A stretch of 64,000 bases of DNA, taken from NCBI GenBank assembly GCA_030323885.1, contig CM059189.1, forward strand, positions 45,701,015 to 45,765,014, read 5' to 3'. A program made the position numbers and the translations under genes. Numbering within the stretch: position 1 is the stretch's first letter; each line of letters begins with the position of its first letter. The DNA is from Branchipolynoe longqiensis (Eukaryota; Annelida; Polychaeta; Phyllodocida; Polynoidae). The notes beneath the pieces are model-generated. The model ran no database searches, was not told the origin of the DNA, and saw only the letters and a program-made list of their open reading frames with translations. This document shows, piece by piece, positions 9,281-20,733 of this stretch.

Positions 9281-9458
9281 CAGTAAAACCTCTCTAAATC
9301 GACCGACCATGGGACTGACTTTAAGTGGTCCACTTAGGGAGGTGGTCGGTTTAGGGAGTTAGAATATGGTTACAATGGTTTTGTTACAACCCAAATAAAA
9401 CGATCGATATAGGGGAGTAGTCGATCTGTGGAGGTGTTCGGTTAGAGAGGTGTTACTG
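9281..9458. mobile_element. pogo/Tigger-like MITE, copy 2 (inverted)
   Basis: Starts CAGTAAAACCTCTCTAAATC and ends GAGAGGTGTTACTG. It forms a back-to-back inverted pair with 9105-9278, so the two together make a large palindrome. Confidence 0.75.
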
Positions 9459-9598
9459 TACATATACATATATGCATATACATATACATGTACATACATG
9501 TATAAATGTGGCAGAAACTTATAACCATCGGACTATGGAACTTTAATGTGTTCGTATTCAGTTGTGCAGCATTATTTGTGAATATATATATAGGCCTA

Positions 9599-9780
9599 CA
9601 GTAAATCGCCCGACCATGGGACCGACTTTAAATGGTATATTTAAGGAGGTGGTAGTTCTAGGGAGTTTTTCATTTAATTAAAATAATATTGTATGGACAA
9701 TCTTGGGACCCAAATAAAGTGATCGATATGGGGGAGTGGTCTGGTCTATCTGTGGAGGGGGTCGGTTAGAGAGTTTTTAC
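9599..9780. mobile_element. pogo/Tigger-like MITE, copy 3
   Basis: Diverged copy of 9281-9458, with CCGACCATGGGACCGACTTT left and GTCGGTTAGAGAG right. Confidence 0.65.
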
Positions 9781-9840
9781 TATGTATATATATATATATG
9801 TCACGTGGAAATGATAGCAACCAAACTATAGTTAGGTTGC

Positions 9841-10245
9841 AGGTATGCAGGTATTGCAATACCTCAGGGAGTTTGATGCCCCTGCTCTGCAGAGTTGTAA
9901 ACCACTGCCTTGTAGTACAGGTTCTTGACAGAACCGAAGGCTAAGGGAGCAAACCCTGAACAGAAAACCATGTCACTGTGTAGGCATTGATTAAGGGCGG
10001 TTGATGTATGGAACTCCCAACATCTCACGACCAGCCACTGCAGGGACAAATAGTTTTGCGCCTGTCTGGACATGTTCTTGCCAGTGTGAAACCTCTATTT
10101 ACTCCCCGAGAGAGTGCCGCTGGTAGCTAGCAAAAGCCAGCAGCACTTCAACACTTTTGCAGGCAGCTTTCATGAAATGTGGAGAGCGGCAGTCAAGTAA
10201 TGAAAGCAGTCTTTGTCGCATCAGGACCAACAGCATGATGATGAT
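9841..10245 (+). mobile_element. internally deleted LINE copy 2
   Basis: The 330-bp head ends at GCAGGCAGCTTTCATGAAAT near 10177 and joins GGAGAGCGGCAGTCAAGTAA. This is the last dozen codons of the LINE ORF plus its 3' end and a short GAT tail. The total is about 400 bp. Confidence 0.75.
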
Positions 10246-11070
10246 ATATATATATGCTCCCTGATACATGTCTCTGCGACTCGATGCATATAGATAGTTG
10301 CACATATAAAACGAATAAATATATAAATATATGTAACATATTCCTCCAAGCGAGTGGAGGATAGGCCCCACGCAGGAAGCGGCGCAGTGCATGATGGGGG
10401 CCCCACCCACCCCCCGGATACGGGGGGTGAGTGCAGGAAACTACAGGCATTATTACACGCGATAAAGGGGGATCACTATCCGTATATATATATTAGGTCG
10501 AATGCTATAAGTTATAACTGAGTGACCTCTATGATAAATGGTTAACTTTGGGGACATTTGATGTGTAAATATGCCACCTACATTTGGTGTGCATACGGAA
10601 ATACTGGAGGGCAGAGCACAATATGTACATTACTATCTAACTTGGATACTTTGGATCAAATCGAGGGGAGCGCATCCGTTGGCTTAGAAACTATTATGGA
10701 CCAGAACATACTTCACCGGACGATGCAACTTTGATACAAAGAGATTTAGCAAATAACACACTATTGAAATCACAAGTAAAAGAGAGAGAGAAAAAACCTT
10801 CAGCGTGTTCATGAAATATACTTTCTTTCAAATCTGAGGGTTAAGTGTCGATACTAATAATCGTTTATTGGTGTTTTCTTGTTCTTTAGCAATTTTATCG
10901 GTTGAAATTGGTCGGCGGATTGTTGGTGTGGTTGAATTTCTGGCCGAGTGCCCGAGTCCATAATAGTGGTCACATTCCGATGGTATTTCCTCCAGTGTGG
11001 CCTCTTTCCAAGGGCCTACATCACTCATGAAGTGATGGACTGCACATCCTTAGGTTATAGATGCAGACAG
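10246..11070. other. spacer with a decayed TTAAAGTTGC-family MITE
   Basis: A right MITE end (CCGGACGATGCAACTTTGA) lies at about 10715-10735 and a weak left part near 10495. No gene is recognised in the rest. Confidence 0.4.
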
Positions 11071-11084
11071 TCAACTTCAGGCGT

Positions 11085-11165
11085 GGACTGAGTGAGTGAG
11101 TGGGTGAGAGTGGGTGTGAGTGTGTGTGTGTGAGGGTGGGTGAGGGTGGATGGGGAAGTGGTGGC
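11085..11165. repeat. GTGAGTGGGTGAGAG minisatellite
   Basis: Short G/T/A-rich tandem repeats of 4-12 bp; no coding role. Confidence 0.75.
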
Positions 11166-11337
11166 AGGTGAGTAGAGGTACAATAGTCGTGACAGGGAGG
11201 GACTGGTAAATATGGGGAGGTACAACAACCGTAAAAGAGCTTGCAGAGTAACACAATGCCAATAGCAGACTGGTGGATAAAAAGCAAACCTTTTCCTTAA
11301 TTATTTTTAGGTTATCGAACTATTGCGGGTGTTATTA

Positions 11338-11390
11338 TTATCATCATCATCATCATCATGCTGTCGGTCGCGATGCGATGCGACATATTA
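11338..11390 (-). mobile_element. very short LINE 3' end fragment
   Basis: A (TCA)n run followed by TGCTGTCGGTCGCGATG matches the 3' terminus of the LINE at 41665-41704. It is an extreme 5' truncation. Confidence 0.6.
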
Positions 11391-11850
11391 TTGTCCATTG
11401 TTGTTACTGCACATGCTACTTGGGATGCCTCCTAGTCCTACTGACTCCGGTCACGTGACAGTTAGTACCGCCACCAGTGTGATTCGTCCCTAACAATAAC
11501 ATACACTTTTCAGTTATTCACCCCGGGTAATTTATATATGGATATATATATGCAAAATTGTCGGCGGTATGTGAGTAGAACAGTGAGGAGGTGAGCGGTG
11601 GCGCCACCATCGGAGCTGAAGCCTGAGCAGTAGATGAGTAGTCCGAGGCTCAACCACCCGATTACTGGTGGGTGGGTGTTAGGAGTGAGTATAGAATTCC
11701 CGCTTATTATACTCGTATAATTCTCATACAGCATATATATATAAAATGGTAAATACTTTTATTTCAAAGGAAATATACACAAGTAAAATGTATAGGACAA
11801 TACATCACCTGGCATCAGTTCTTATCTGATCTCCGGAGTTAATCACCGGA

Positions 11851-12080
11851 CACCGTGGTCGAATCGGTAGAGTGCAGCCGTCCAGTGGCTGGAGATCGGG
11901 AGTTCGATTCCCGGTCGAAGCAAACCAATGACTTATAAGATTGATACTCGTCGCTTCCTACCCTGGCCCTCGGCATTAATAGGATAGGGCAAGGACTGGT
12001 TTGCTCAATGTCAGGATAATGTGACTGAGTGGGATATTAGGTCATGGTGCTGGTGGCTTGATTTCCAAGTGGGGCAGCAT
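11851..12080 (+). repeat. tRNA-derived SINE family 1 (head I), 3' truncated
   Basis: The A-box region GTGGTCGAATCGGTAGAG and B box GGGAGTTCGATTCCC are followed by the family body (GATAATGTGACTGAGTGGG). It is cut at GGGGCAGCA, where an inverted LINE head begins. Confidence 0.8.
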
Positions 12081-12419
12081 TTCAAGAAAGCTGCCTGCAA
12101 AAGTGTTGAAGTGCTGCTGGCTTTTGCAAGTTACCAGCGGCACTCTCTTGGGGAGCAAATAGAGGTTTGACACCGGCAAGAACATGTCAAGAAAGGCGCA
12201 AAACTCTTTCTCTCAGCAGTGGCTGGTCGGGAGATTTGGGAGTTCCATACATCAACCGCCCTTAATGCTGCCACAGTGACATGGTTTTCTGCTTAGGGTT
12301 TGCTCCCTTAGCCTTCGGTTCTGTCAAGAACCTGTACCACAAGGCAGTGGTTTACAACTCTGCAGCTCAGGGGCGTTAAACTCCCTGAGGTATTGCTATA
12401 CCTGGAATACCTGCATACC
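12079..12419 (-). mobile_element. LINE head fragment joined to a SINE
   Basis: Only the 330-bp LINE head is present, on the - strand. Its GCAGGCAGCTTTCTTGAAAT end abuts the truncated SINE. This is the same head breakpoint as in the other deleted copies. Confidence 0.7.
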
Positions 12420-12485
12420 CTTCATTATCAAGACTCCTATATGTTCGTATTCATCATATATATATCTCTATATATACAAATATAT

Positions 12486-12967
12486 ATATATGAGTCAGGC
12501 TCACGAAAATAGGCCAATTGGGGAAAGTTGTTGGCGTTGAGCATTGGATGTCGGCATGGATCGGTATATTTATAGTTTAGCATTGACAGAGGTGTTGGAA
12601 AGTCCTTAAATTTATCCTGAATGTAAAGGTCGAGAAAATACAACAACGTTATTTGTTTCTAGGAAAATTTAATATAAAACAAAGAAATGCACTACACTTC
12701 AAGAATTGTGACACCGACATCTGAAAGTTGTCGGCGTCGAGCATTGGATGTCGGCGTCAAACGGCATAATTATAGTTTAGCATTGACAGAGGTGTTGGAA
12801 AGTCCTTAAATTTATCCTGAATGTAAAGGTCGAGAAAATACAACAACCTTATTTGTTTCTAGGATAATTTAATATGAAACAAAGAAATGCACTACACTTT
12901 GCGGTGCGACATCTTAAATTGACCATCAATTGGCCCATTTTCGTGAGGCCGACTCATATATATATAT
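12486..12967. mobile_element. TIR element with two internal 200-bp repeats
   Basis: The ends TGAGTCAGGCTCACGAAAAT and ATTTTCGTGAGGCCGACTCA are inverted repeats extended by GGCCAATTGG and set in TA runs. Inside, a block of about 180 bp (12521-12700) is repeated at 12723-12900 with few changes, sharing AGCATTGACAGAGGTGTTGG. No ORF. Confidence 0.75.
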
Positions 12968-13024
12968 TATATATATGTATATGTATATATGTATATATAG
13001 ATAAGCTATTTCTTGAGGGTGAGA

Positions 13025-13581
13025 CTCTAAAGTAAATTTATAAAGTTCTTAATGTTACACGGTACGATGCTTTTGAATTTCTGCATTTACTAAGATAGAT
13101 ACATTTAGTTGATGGTTATAATCTATTTTACTTTAGCCTAAAGGAATTTTCATCTTAAATTGCTAACCTTGGAACTATTTTAATTGAAATCATGGACACT
13201 TTAAAAGCCCGCTCACATACACTTTAGTGGATGTAGTTGAACGTAGTGGAGGCTAACATAGTTGAACGTAGTTTAACGTCGTTGAACGTACCAGAGAAGT
13301 ATGGATGCTGGTACGTTCAACTACGTTCAATTCCGTTCAACTACATTAGCCTCCACTACATTCAACTAGGTTCACTGACATGTATGTGACCGGGCCTTTA
13401 GTTTCGGCAAGCATGTCAAGCGACACGCTTCCGCAGTGACAGATTCTATTAGTCCATCCTTCTATGCAACAACACATGATTATTAAGTGCACCGGTACCT
13501 AAGTTGGATATGTAGGATCAAATCTAGTAAGTCTATTGGCTTTGAAAACTTGACGCTTTCGTCAGACTATGCAGTTTTAAT
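13025..13581. mobile_element. MITE of the TTAAAGTTGCATA family, interrupted by FB2
   Basis: The left arm shows GGTACGATGCTTTTGAATTTC and the right arm GCTTTCGTCAGACTATGCAG. The foldback FB2 (13201-13400) sits between them. Confidence 0.55.
13201..13400. mobile_element. foldback element FB2 (word: AGTTGAACGTAGT)
   Basis: Ends AAAAGCCCGCTCACATACA and TGTATGTGACCGGGCCTTT are inverted. The left half iterates GTAGTTGAACGTAGTGGAGG and the right half is its complement, so the 200 bp can fold into one hairpin. The same word appears at 29872-30146. Confidence 0.7.
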
Positions 13582-13684
13582 GTAACAATATGGGATATTA
13601 CTTCTTTAAGCTGAACTTTTTGTTGATTTTGCATTAATTTCGATGCATTAGTACATGCATATTAACAGACACGCATACTATATA

Positions 13685-13767
13685 CAGTATATCCCCGTTA
13701 AACCAAACTTGAAGGGACCCTAGAAATTTGTTTGGATTAACCGATCATTGGTTTAACTGAGCTTTGG
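13685..13767. mobile_element. pogo-like MITE family 2, truncated
   Basis: CAGTATATCCCCGTTAAACC start; ends in the TTTGG run near 13767. Confidence 0.6.
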
Positions 13768-13854
13768 CTTTGACTTTGACTTTGAGTAAGTGTGTATTGC
13801 ACATGTAATATACAATGTCTGTGGACACTTTGATTATTGTTTTTTATGTACATA

Positions 13855-14188
13855 CAGTGTACCCCCGTTAAATAGAGCTCAGTTAAACCAAACGATCGGT
13901 TAATCCAAACAAATGTCTAGGGTCCCTTCAAAATACTACCATTCATCATATACAAAAAGTTGGTGGGGTCTTAGATGACCTTATAACACATGAAAATTTG
14001 GTTTGACCGTACTGGAAGTGGCCTAAGGTCTGACAATTTTCTTTGGATTAACTGATAATTTGGATTAACCGACTTTGGTTTTAACCAACTTTTTCATATG
14101 ATAAATGGTAGTATTTTGCCGGACCGCTGAAAATAGTTTGGATTCACCGATCGTTTGGTTTAACCAAGCTTGGTTTAACTGGGTTATA

Positions 14189-14191
<3 letters not shown>
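13855..14191. mobile_element. pogo-like MITE family 2
   Basis: CAGTGTACCCCCGTTAAA at the left and GGTTTAACTGGGTTATACTG at the right are inverted, flanked by TA. The interior carries repeated GGATTAACCGA and GGTTTAACC words. A second copy is at 22496-22825. Confidence 0.75.
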
Positions 14192-14232
<41 letters not shown>

Positions 14233-14694
14233 TATATAAGTGATTATGTGAATATGAATAAAGAATAGTCCCTAAATGTTTCAGTGCTCCTTCTGGGCAC
14301 CTGCTCGCTTCCCAACACCCCTTATTCTCAGCAGGCCCCCCTGTAACCGGGCACTCTCTCCTCCCCTTGCCGGGGAACCGGCTCTAACGGTCTCCTTGCC
14401 TCACTTCAAATTTGTCTATGTGTGTATATATGTGTATACGTATACCACCAGTCATTCTGTGTTGAGTTATTAAGGTCCGGTTTCAATCAGTAGTGCGCAT
14501 CAATGTGTAACACTCCTTCACATTGCCACATGTATACAAGGACTACCCACCCTGCCGAAGCGCCCTCCCCCACCTGCAACTGCAGTTAACATTCATTTGC
14601 TGCATGCATGTAGACACTGCAGCAACTCCAGCTGGGACTATTCATGATGCGCGCTGTGTGGTGTGTGAGGATGCGGGTAGAAGAGTGGACCCAC
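14192..14694. other. spacer with a TA run
   Basis: A TA run occupies 14192-14230. The rest shows no ORF, splice pattern or known repeat. Confidence 0.5.
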
Positions 14695-14870
14695 TTTAAA
14701 GTTGCAATAATCCGATGGTTTTGAGTTTTTGTCATTTTCTGAGATAAATACATTATGTTGATCTTTATAAACTACCTTAACTTAGTTTGAAGTAACTTTT
14801 ATTTAAGCATAGACATGCTAAATTAATGCTGGCATGCTTGTCAAAACCTAGGTACAAGATTCACCACGTA
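14695..14870. mobile_element. MITE of the TTAAAGTTGCATA family, left part
   Basis: ACTTTAAAGTTGCAATAATC start followed by the family body (TAGTTTGAAGTAACTTTTAT). The right end is not found. Confidence 0.55.
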
Positions 14871-15348
14871 CTGCTGCAGTAGGGGTGCAAACCAACCCTA
14901 TGTAAAAGGTGGCGAAAATGCGGGTCAAAGAATTGAGAGCCTAATTTCACAATCTAAGAAGCAACATTTATTCTTTACATATGTATTATTGAGAGCCCGC
15001 TACCTTTGAGTTGAAAAATATAATATAATATCTAGTTTAATAAGATTTAAAAGTGAAATCGATGGCGTTCTGCGGCCGCCATCTTGTCTTTTTGCATTCT
15101 CTCCCATTTCACCAACTCTGTGCCTACATGGGTAGCCATTTGATACTGGAGTCACAGTTTCTAGGTGATGTTCCATACTAACGCTATTTTCGGCCGTATT
15201 TATATAAGGCTGATCTTCACCCGTGTACTACAAGTACCAGGTGAATCTTTTATCTAGTCAAAACCCTGATTCCATAGGCTTCAACGGTAATATGTTCTAT
15301 TAAATTGGCCTGGTATGCAACACATACTTAATACGTTCAGAAGTATCC
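14871..15348. other. spacer, nothing recognised
   Basis: AT-rich DNA without long frames or repeats that I can match elsewhere in the window. Confidence 0.4.
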
Positions 15349-15951
15349 AAAGTGCATGTCACACTATGGCGGATTTTGCAATGGACAGAACCGGACAAAG
15401 AATATTCTATTCCGGTGTTATTCAGATTTGAAATGTATCAATTATGTAATGGATGGGGAACGGACAGGTAACAGATGGATAACGGACTGGAAACGGATGG
15501 TAACGGACGGTAACGGTTGATAACGTATATGTAATGATCAATGTACAATTCAGAATACAAAAAGAACTATAACGAACGGCAACGGATGTGTAATGGATAT
15601 GTAACGGATGTGAATGGACGTGAACGGACATGAACAGATGGGAACAGACGGGAAGGGATGGGAAGGGACGGGAAGGGACGGTAACGGATGGGGAATCGAG
15701 GGGGAGAGACAGGGAACGGTCGGGGAACGGATGGGGAACTGACGGGGAACGGACAATAATGGATAATAACCGCATAGGTCAGTCCAGGGCAATCTGTTAC
15801 AAGTTTTGTGCATGCTCAAAACTTGTAACGGATCGGGCAGGATATCAATGGATATCAATGGATATGCAAGTGATATGCAATGGACACAAACCGGACTTTA
15901 CCGGATATCATTTCCATTTTCCCAATCCGGTGATGTGTGACAGAGCCTTTA
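15349..15951. mobile_element. foldback element FB3 (word: AACGGATGG)
   Basis: Ends AAAGTGCATGTCACAC and GTGTGACAGAGCCTTT are inverted. The interior iterates AACGGA(C/T)GG-type words for about 350 bp, then GGATATCAATGGATATGCAA words. The open frames on either strand are low-complexity. Confidence 0.6.
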
Positions 15952-16380
15952 GCTGGATATGTAGTTTCAATGCATTTAGATAAATGCTTTCGAAAAGCTG
16001 ATTCTCTTTTCGCACTTTGCAGTTGTAAATTGGGATGGAGGTGTGTGGAGGTAGGTAGATGTGCTGGTGAGATATAGGTAGAAGCAGTTAGTAAACCCAC
16101 TTTAAATAATCTGTGTGGGGTTGGGTGGGGGCGGTGTGTGAGGGTGAACAGTAAAACCAAGCCGTCACATCAAAGCGGATCCAAGCATAGGGCACAGAAA
16201 CTAAACATGACAAATGGTGGGGAGTGTTCGTGGTGACAAGCCGTGAATTGGATGCGCCTTGGGTGTGACCACGGTGTGACCACGTCACGCTTCACTGGAT
16301 CCTTCTGCCCCCCCCCCCCCATTACCCACCCACCCCCCACCCCCGCGTCAATACGCTGCTCCTATCTTTAGGTACACCGG

Positions 16381-16714
16381 TTGGTTGGTTAGTTGTTGGA
16401 GTTTTACATCCTGGTACCATCTAAGGTCATATCAGGACGGGTACTGACTTGTGTCAGTGCACACTCATGGCGACTTTATAGTGCTGCTCCACTGGTAAAT
16501 TAGGTCGCTGCCACCCTGACCCGATATCCCACTCAGTCATATTATCCTGACATTGAGCTAACCAGTCCTTGCCCTATCCTATTAATGCTGAGCGCCAGGC
16601 TAGGAAGTGACAAATATCAAATTTGTATGGCATTGGTTTGACTCGACCGGGAACCGAACTGCCGATCTCCCTCACACGAGGCCCGCGCTCTACCAATTCG
16701 GCCGCCGCGGCCGG
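16381..16714 (-). repeat. tRNA-derived SINE family 1 (head I), near full length
   Basis: Read on the - strand: the head GGCCGAATTGGTAGAGC, a B-box region, the body with TGTCAGGATAATATGACTGA, and a 3' end ATATGACCTTAGATGGTACC followed by an AAC-rich tail. Confidence 0.85.
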
Positions 16715-16792
16715 TTTATGTGCGACTTTATGTTATGCTCCAGGTTTGATAACATATGAAGGTGAATGATATGGGACCCAGCATATACAGCT

Positions 16793-17240
16793 GTAGTGGT
16801 CTGCACTGACCTCTCAGGCAAGGAGTCGCATAGACAGGTAGGCATGGGTAGTGTATTGATATCAGGGAGCCTAGGTGGTGTAATGGTTAGCACACTGGCC
16901 CGATGCAAAGAGATGTGGGTTTGACTCCCGCTCTAGGCGCAATATTTCCCATTTTCAACACCCCCACGACACTGGTTGCCGTGACCATGATCCTGTACAA
17001 GCTATGCGTTGTACAGTTGTTGAACCTACACTGTGTATACATGTGTAATTGCACTGCCTGTATGTATGTAATTGTAAGCATTAAAAGAATTACAATTCCA
17101 GGGGGACGAGTGTAGTGGTCTGCACTGACCTGTCTGGCAAGTAGTCGCATAGACAGGTAGGCATGGGTGGTGTATTGATATCAGGGAGCCTAGGGGGTAT
17201 AATGGTTAGCACACTAGCCCGGAATGCAAAGAGATGTGCG
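16793..17240 (+). repeat. tandem duplication carrying SINE family 2
   Basis: The unit GTAGTGGTCTGCACTGACCT through GTGTATTGATATCAGGGAGC at 16793 recurs at 17112, a 319-bp period, with a partial third start at 17243. Each unit includes a SINE family 2 start. Confidence 0.7.
16864..16975 (+). repeat. tRNA-derived SINE family 2
   Basis: GGAGCCTAGGTGGTGTAATG start, degenerate B box GGGTTTGACTCCC, and GCTCTAGGCGC before CAATATTTCCC. Confidence 0.75.
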
Positions 17241-17255
17241 TTCGTGTGTTGATAT

Positions 17256-17365
17256 CAGGGAGCCTAGGTGGTGTAATGGTTAGCACACTGGGCCGGAATG
17301 CAAATAGATGCGGGTTCGAGTCCCGCTCTAGGCACAATATTTCCCATGTTCATCACCCCCATGAC
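17256..17365 (+). repeat. tRNA-derived SINE family 2, best-preserved copy
   Basis: A box TGGTGTAATGGTTAGC and a good B box GGGTTCGAGTCCC. GCCTA..TAGGC can form the acceptor helix. A truncated copy (17183-17233) lies just upstream. Confidence 0.8.
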
Positions 17366-17825
17366 AATAGCTTGGATTTTGGGTTTAATTTGACAGGATT
17401 TCGCTTTTTGAGGAAGCTATTCTCATAAATGTAATTATTTCAACCCCCGATTGAATAGTCATGATTCTAAATAACAGAATTAGATCGTAGCAGTGAATAG
17501 ATTTGTGCTTTTTGTTTTATTTACATACACTTGACAGTAGAAGGAACTGCTTCTATCCAACCACGATGAAGGAATCGTGTGATGCCTACGTCACACACCA
17601 ATCCTCAATAGGTGTTTTATGAACCAATAAACGTGAGAACCAGTTTTAGAATGTGACGAGATAGCTGATTGAGTTGAGCACCCACTTCCTGTTTTGGTAG
17701 TTCGTAGGATTCAAAATTCCTGTTTTTACCCCCCCCCCCCACCCCCCTGGATGATTCAAACCAATGACTCAAAAATGTATACTTGTCGCTACCTAAATTG
17801 ATATTTGACATTACGAGGATAGGTG
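17366..17825. other. spacer with a short poly-C
   Basis: Unique-looking AT-rich DNA; C runs at 17729-17755. No gene seen. Confidence 0.4.
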
Positions 17826-18156
17826 TGTTTGTTGTTGTTTTACGTCCCAGCAACATCTAAGGTCATTTCAGGACGGGTACCGACTTGTGACAGTGCGCAC
17901 TCATGGGGAATTTATAGTGCTGTCCCACTACGAAAACCAGGCCGCCGGCACCATGACCTGGTATCCCACTCAATCACATTATCCTGACACTGAACACACC
18001 ATTCCTTGCCCTGTCCTAATACTACCGAGTGCCTAGCTAGGAAGCGACAAGTATTAATTCTTAAGCCATTGGTTTGACTCGACCAGGGTTCGAACCCACG
18101 ATCCCACGATCGACCAGCACGGGAGACGGACGCTCTAACGGCCATCCCGTCTGGTC
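17826..18156 (-). repeat. tRNA-derived SINE family 1 (head II)
   Basis: The - strand head begins GACCAGACGGGATGGCC and has the B box GGGTTCGAACCCTGG. The body and 3' end match the family, with a short AAC tail at 17826. Confidence 0.85.
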
Positions 18157-18376
18157 ATAGGCAACGAGCAGTGGCACGAGGAAGATCAATTGTCCACGAT
18201 TGAAATGTCCCAAGCTTAATCAAGCAATGTACCCAAAAAATCGCCACCAAAAATCAGAGAACCGGAAATGGGACACTGAAGCTATCGTGATTATTTTGTA
18301 ACTCTCAACTCAATTGGAAAATAAGATGGCAGATTTTCTGGAAACACAAGGGCACAGCTGTCCATATCATACATTG

Positions 18377-18698
18377 GGTTGGTTGTTGGAGTCTTGGAAA
18401 CATCGAAGGTCATATCAGGATGGGTACCGACTTGTGACAGTGCGCGCTGATGGTGACTTTATAGTGCTGCCCCACCGGGAGACCAGGTCACCAGCACCAT
18501 GACCTGACATCCCACTCAGTCACATTATCCTGACACTGAGCCAACCAGTCCTTGCCCTATCCTAATTATGCCGAGAGCCTGGTTAGGAAGTGACAAATAT
18601 CAATTTTATAAGTCATTGGTTTGACCCGACCGGTAATTGAACTCCCGACCTTCCGCATGGGAGGCCTGTGCTCTACCGATTCGGCCACCGTTTCCGGT
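18377..18698 (-). repeat. tRNA-derived SINE family 1 (head I)
   Basis: Head GGTGGCCGAATCGGTAGAGC, then the family body and 3' end. Confidence 0.8.
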
Positions 18699-18762
18699 GC
18701 CCATTCCATAGATCATATCACCCACCGGTGCCCATTTCATAGATCATATCACCCAAATAAGA
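18699..18762. repeat. 31-bp tandem duplication
   Basis: GTGCCCATTCCATAGATC is repeated immediately as GTGCCCATTTCATAGATC with the following ATATCACCC. Confidence 0.75.
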
Positions 18763-19048
18763 AACACCTAGTCGGTTTATAATCGATAAGGTATTCAGCG
18801 GGTTTCAACTGGGTGATAAATGCTGGTGGTGTGATGTGACGCCGAACGAGATCTCGCTCCATCCGTCTCGTTTATTTCAGCATCTCTCGCTGTGCACGTG
18901 ACTTCCAACGAGACTCTTGACCTGTTTCATTGACAAGTCCATCCCACTCTGATAACGCCCCGCTGTGTGCACTGATCTCGACATGGTTCACTGGGCAGGG
19001 GTGGAGGGTTAGCCCAGTGAAGCTTGACTCTTCTTCCACCACTGACAC

Positions 19049-19356
19049 CGGACGCGGTGGCCGAATCGGTAGAGCACAGGCTTTCCGTGCGGACGGTCAT
19101 GAGTGGAATCCCAGCCGATTCAAACCAGTGACTTATAAAAATGATACTTGTCGCTACCTAGCCTGGCACTTTGCATTAATAATAGGATAGGAAAAGGACT
19201 GGTGTGAACAGTATCAGGATAATGTGACTGTGTGGGATATTGGGTCATGGTGCCAGTGGCCTGTTCTCCCAGAAGGGCAGCACTAGAAAGTTACCATGAG
19301 TTCACGCTGTACAAGTCGGTACCCGTCTTGATAAGAGCTTAGACGTTGCTAGGGCA
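19049..19356 (+). repeat. tRNA-derived SINE family 1 (head I)
   Basis: GGACGCGGTGGCCGAATCGG head with a degraded B box. The body and 3' end extend to GACGTTGCTAGGGC. Confidence 0.8.
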
Positions 19357-19605
19357 AGTGGGTCGTGGGTTGTGGGTTTGTTGTGGGAGTGCTTTGGTGA
19401 TAACACCTGACACTATCACTGCTCTGATCTGTTCGATGGGTTCGGATTTGATATGTCCAAATACTCTTATCCATCTGCGGATAGACAGGGATGTGCACCT
19501 GGTGATCCAGAACTGATAACAAACCGGGGATGGTGACAGCAGATAATCCTGGCGGCGAAGGACTCTCAAGTGACATAGATATGCCTTATGTATGTATACC
19601 CTCAC

Positions 19606-19887
19606 ACCCTAAGGGAGCAAACCCTAAACAGAAAACCATGTCACTGTGGCAGCATTAAGGGCGGTTCATGTATGGAACTCCCAACATCTCCCGACCAGCC
19701 ACTGCAGGGACAAATAGTTTTGCGCCTGTCTTGACATGTTCTTGCCGGTGTGAAACCTCTATTTGCTCCCCAAGAGAGTGCCGCTGGTAACTTGCAAAAG
19801 CCAGCAGCACTTCAACACCTTTGCAGGCAGCTTTCATGAAATGAAGCAGTCTTTGTCACATTGCGACCGACAGCATGATGATGATGA
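19606..19887 (+). mobile_element. internally deleted LINE copy 4
   Basis: The head (5' truncated) ends at GCAGGCAGCTTTCATGAAAT and joins AAGCAGTCTTTGTCACATTG, the last 40 bp of the LINE, then a GAT tail. It has the same head breakpoint with a more distal 3' joint than the copies at 9841 and 6616. Confidence 0.75.
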
Positions 19888-20285
19888 CCCTCACACCCAT
19901 GAATATGGTTTGTGGGATCTGTTATGGTTGCATAATTCGATGGTTTTGCATTCCTGCCATTACGATTAGATAAATAATCATTGTAATCTATTTTACCTTG
20001 GCTTGAAGTAACTTTTATGTCAAATAGCAAAATGTAGGGATAGTTGAAATGGAAACATTCAACATTAATTTTGGCATAGACGTAATAACTCTGACACCAT
20101 AGCCTTCAGCAGTTCAGCAATGCCAGGTTCTATTAAATTGATTTAAAATTTCCTTCTATGCAGCAACAAAATTAATGTTGAATGGTTGTTTTTTGGAGTT
20201 GTACGTCTTGGCATTGCTTAGTATGTGCATCTATATATATAAGTTGGCTATGTAGAATCAAATCTAGATTAGTGTTTTAGCTTAT

Positions 20286-20733
20286 GGTGCTGTCACATTA
20301 CGATGTTTCTCTCCAACACGTGTCAATTTTTGGCGAAATGTCGGGAGACGTCTGGAAGCGTTACGTGCACGTTGGCGTGTGTTGGTATTCGTTGATGGAC
20401 GACAAAACTTTTGACGTGCGATGATGCCTGGGTGCCAACATTATGTTGACGTTAGGGGCACGTCGAGCTACATTAACCACGCTGGAAGCACACGCCGCGC
20501 GCGCGTGAGGCTCGTTACCACACATTGCGCCAAACGGTTGCTTTTAGTTGTTTTACATCCTACCAACATTTAAGGTCATATCAGGATGGCGCGCCCAACT
20601 TTTACCACAGCATCGGTCGCACTCTACCAATACGTTGCGCTGACGCCGAAAAGTTTGACGTCTCTCGATGATTAAAAGGGATTTTACGCGTTGGTGGCGC
20701 GCCGGCGAGATACGTCATAATGTGACAGGGCTA
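20286..20733. mobile_element. foldback element FB4 (word: GACGT/ACGTC)
   Basis: Ends GCTGTCACATTACG and CATAATGTGACAGGGC are inverted. The interior is rich in CACGT, GACGTC and GTTGGCGTG words. A SINE 3' fragment (20533-20588) is nested inside. Confidence 0.6.

Noticed and set aside
15422..15983. Open frames of about 117 codons on both strands
   Set aside because: They lie in the AACGGATGG iterations of FB3 and have repeat-derived composition.
17256..17335. Functional tRNA gene
   Set aside because: Multiple diverged copies, a weak cloverleaf and a CAATATTTCCC extension indicate a SINE head.
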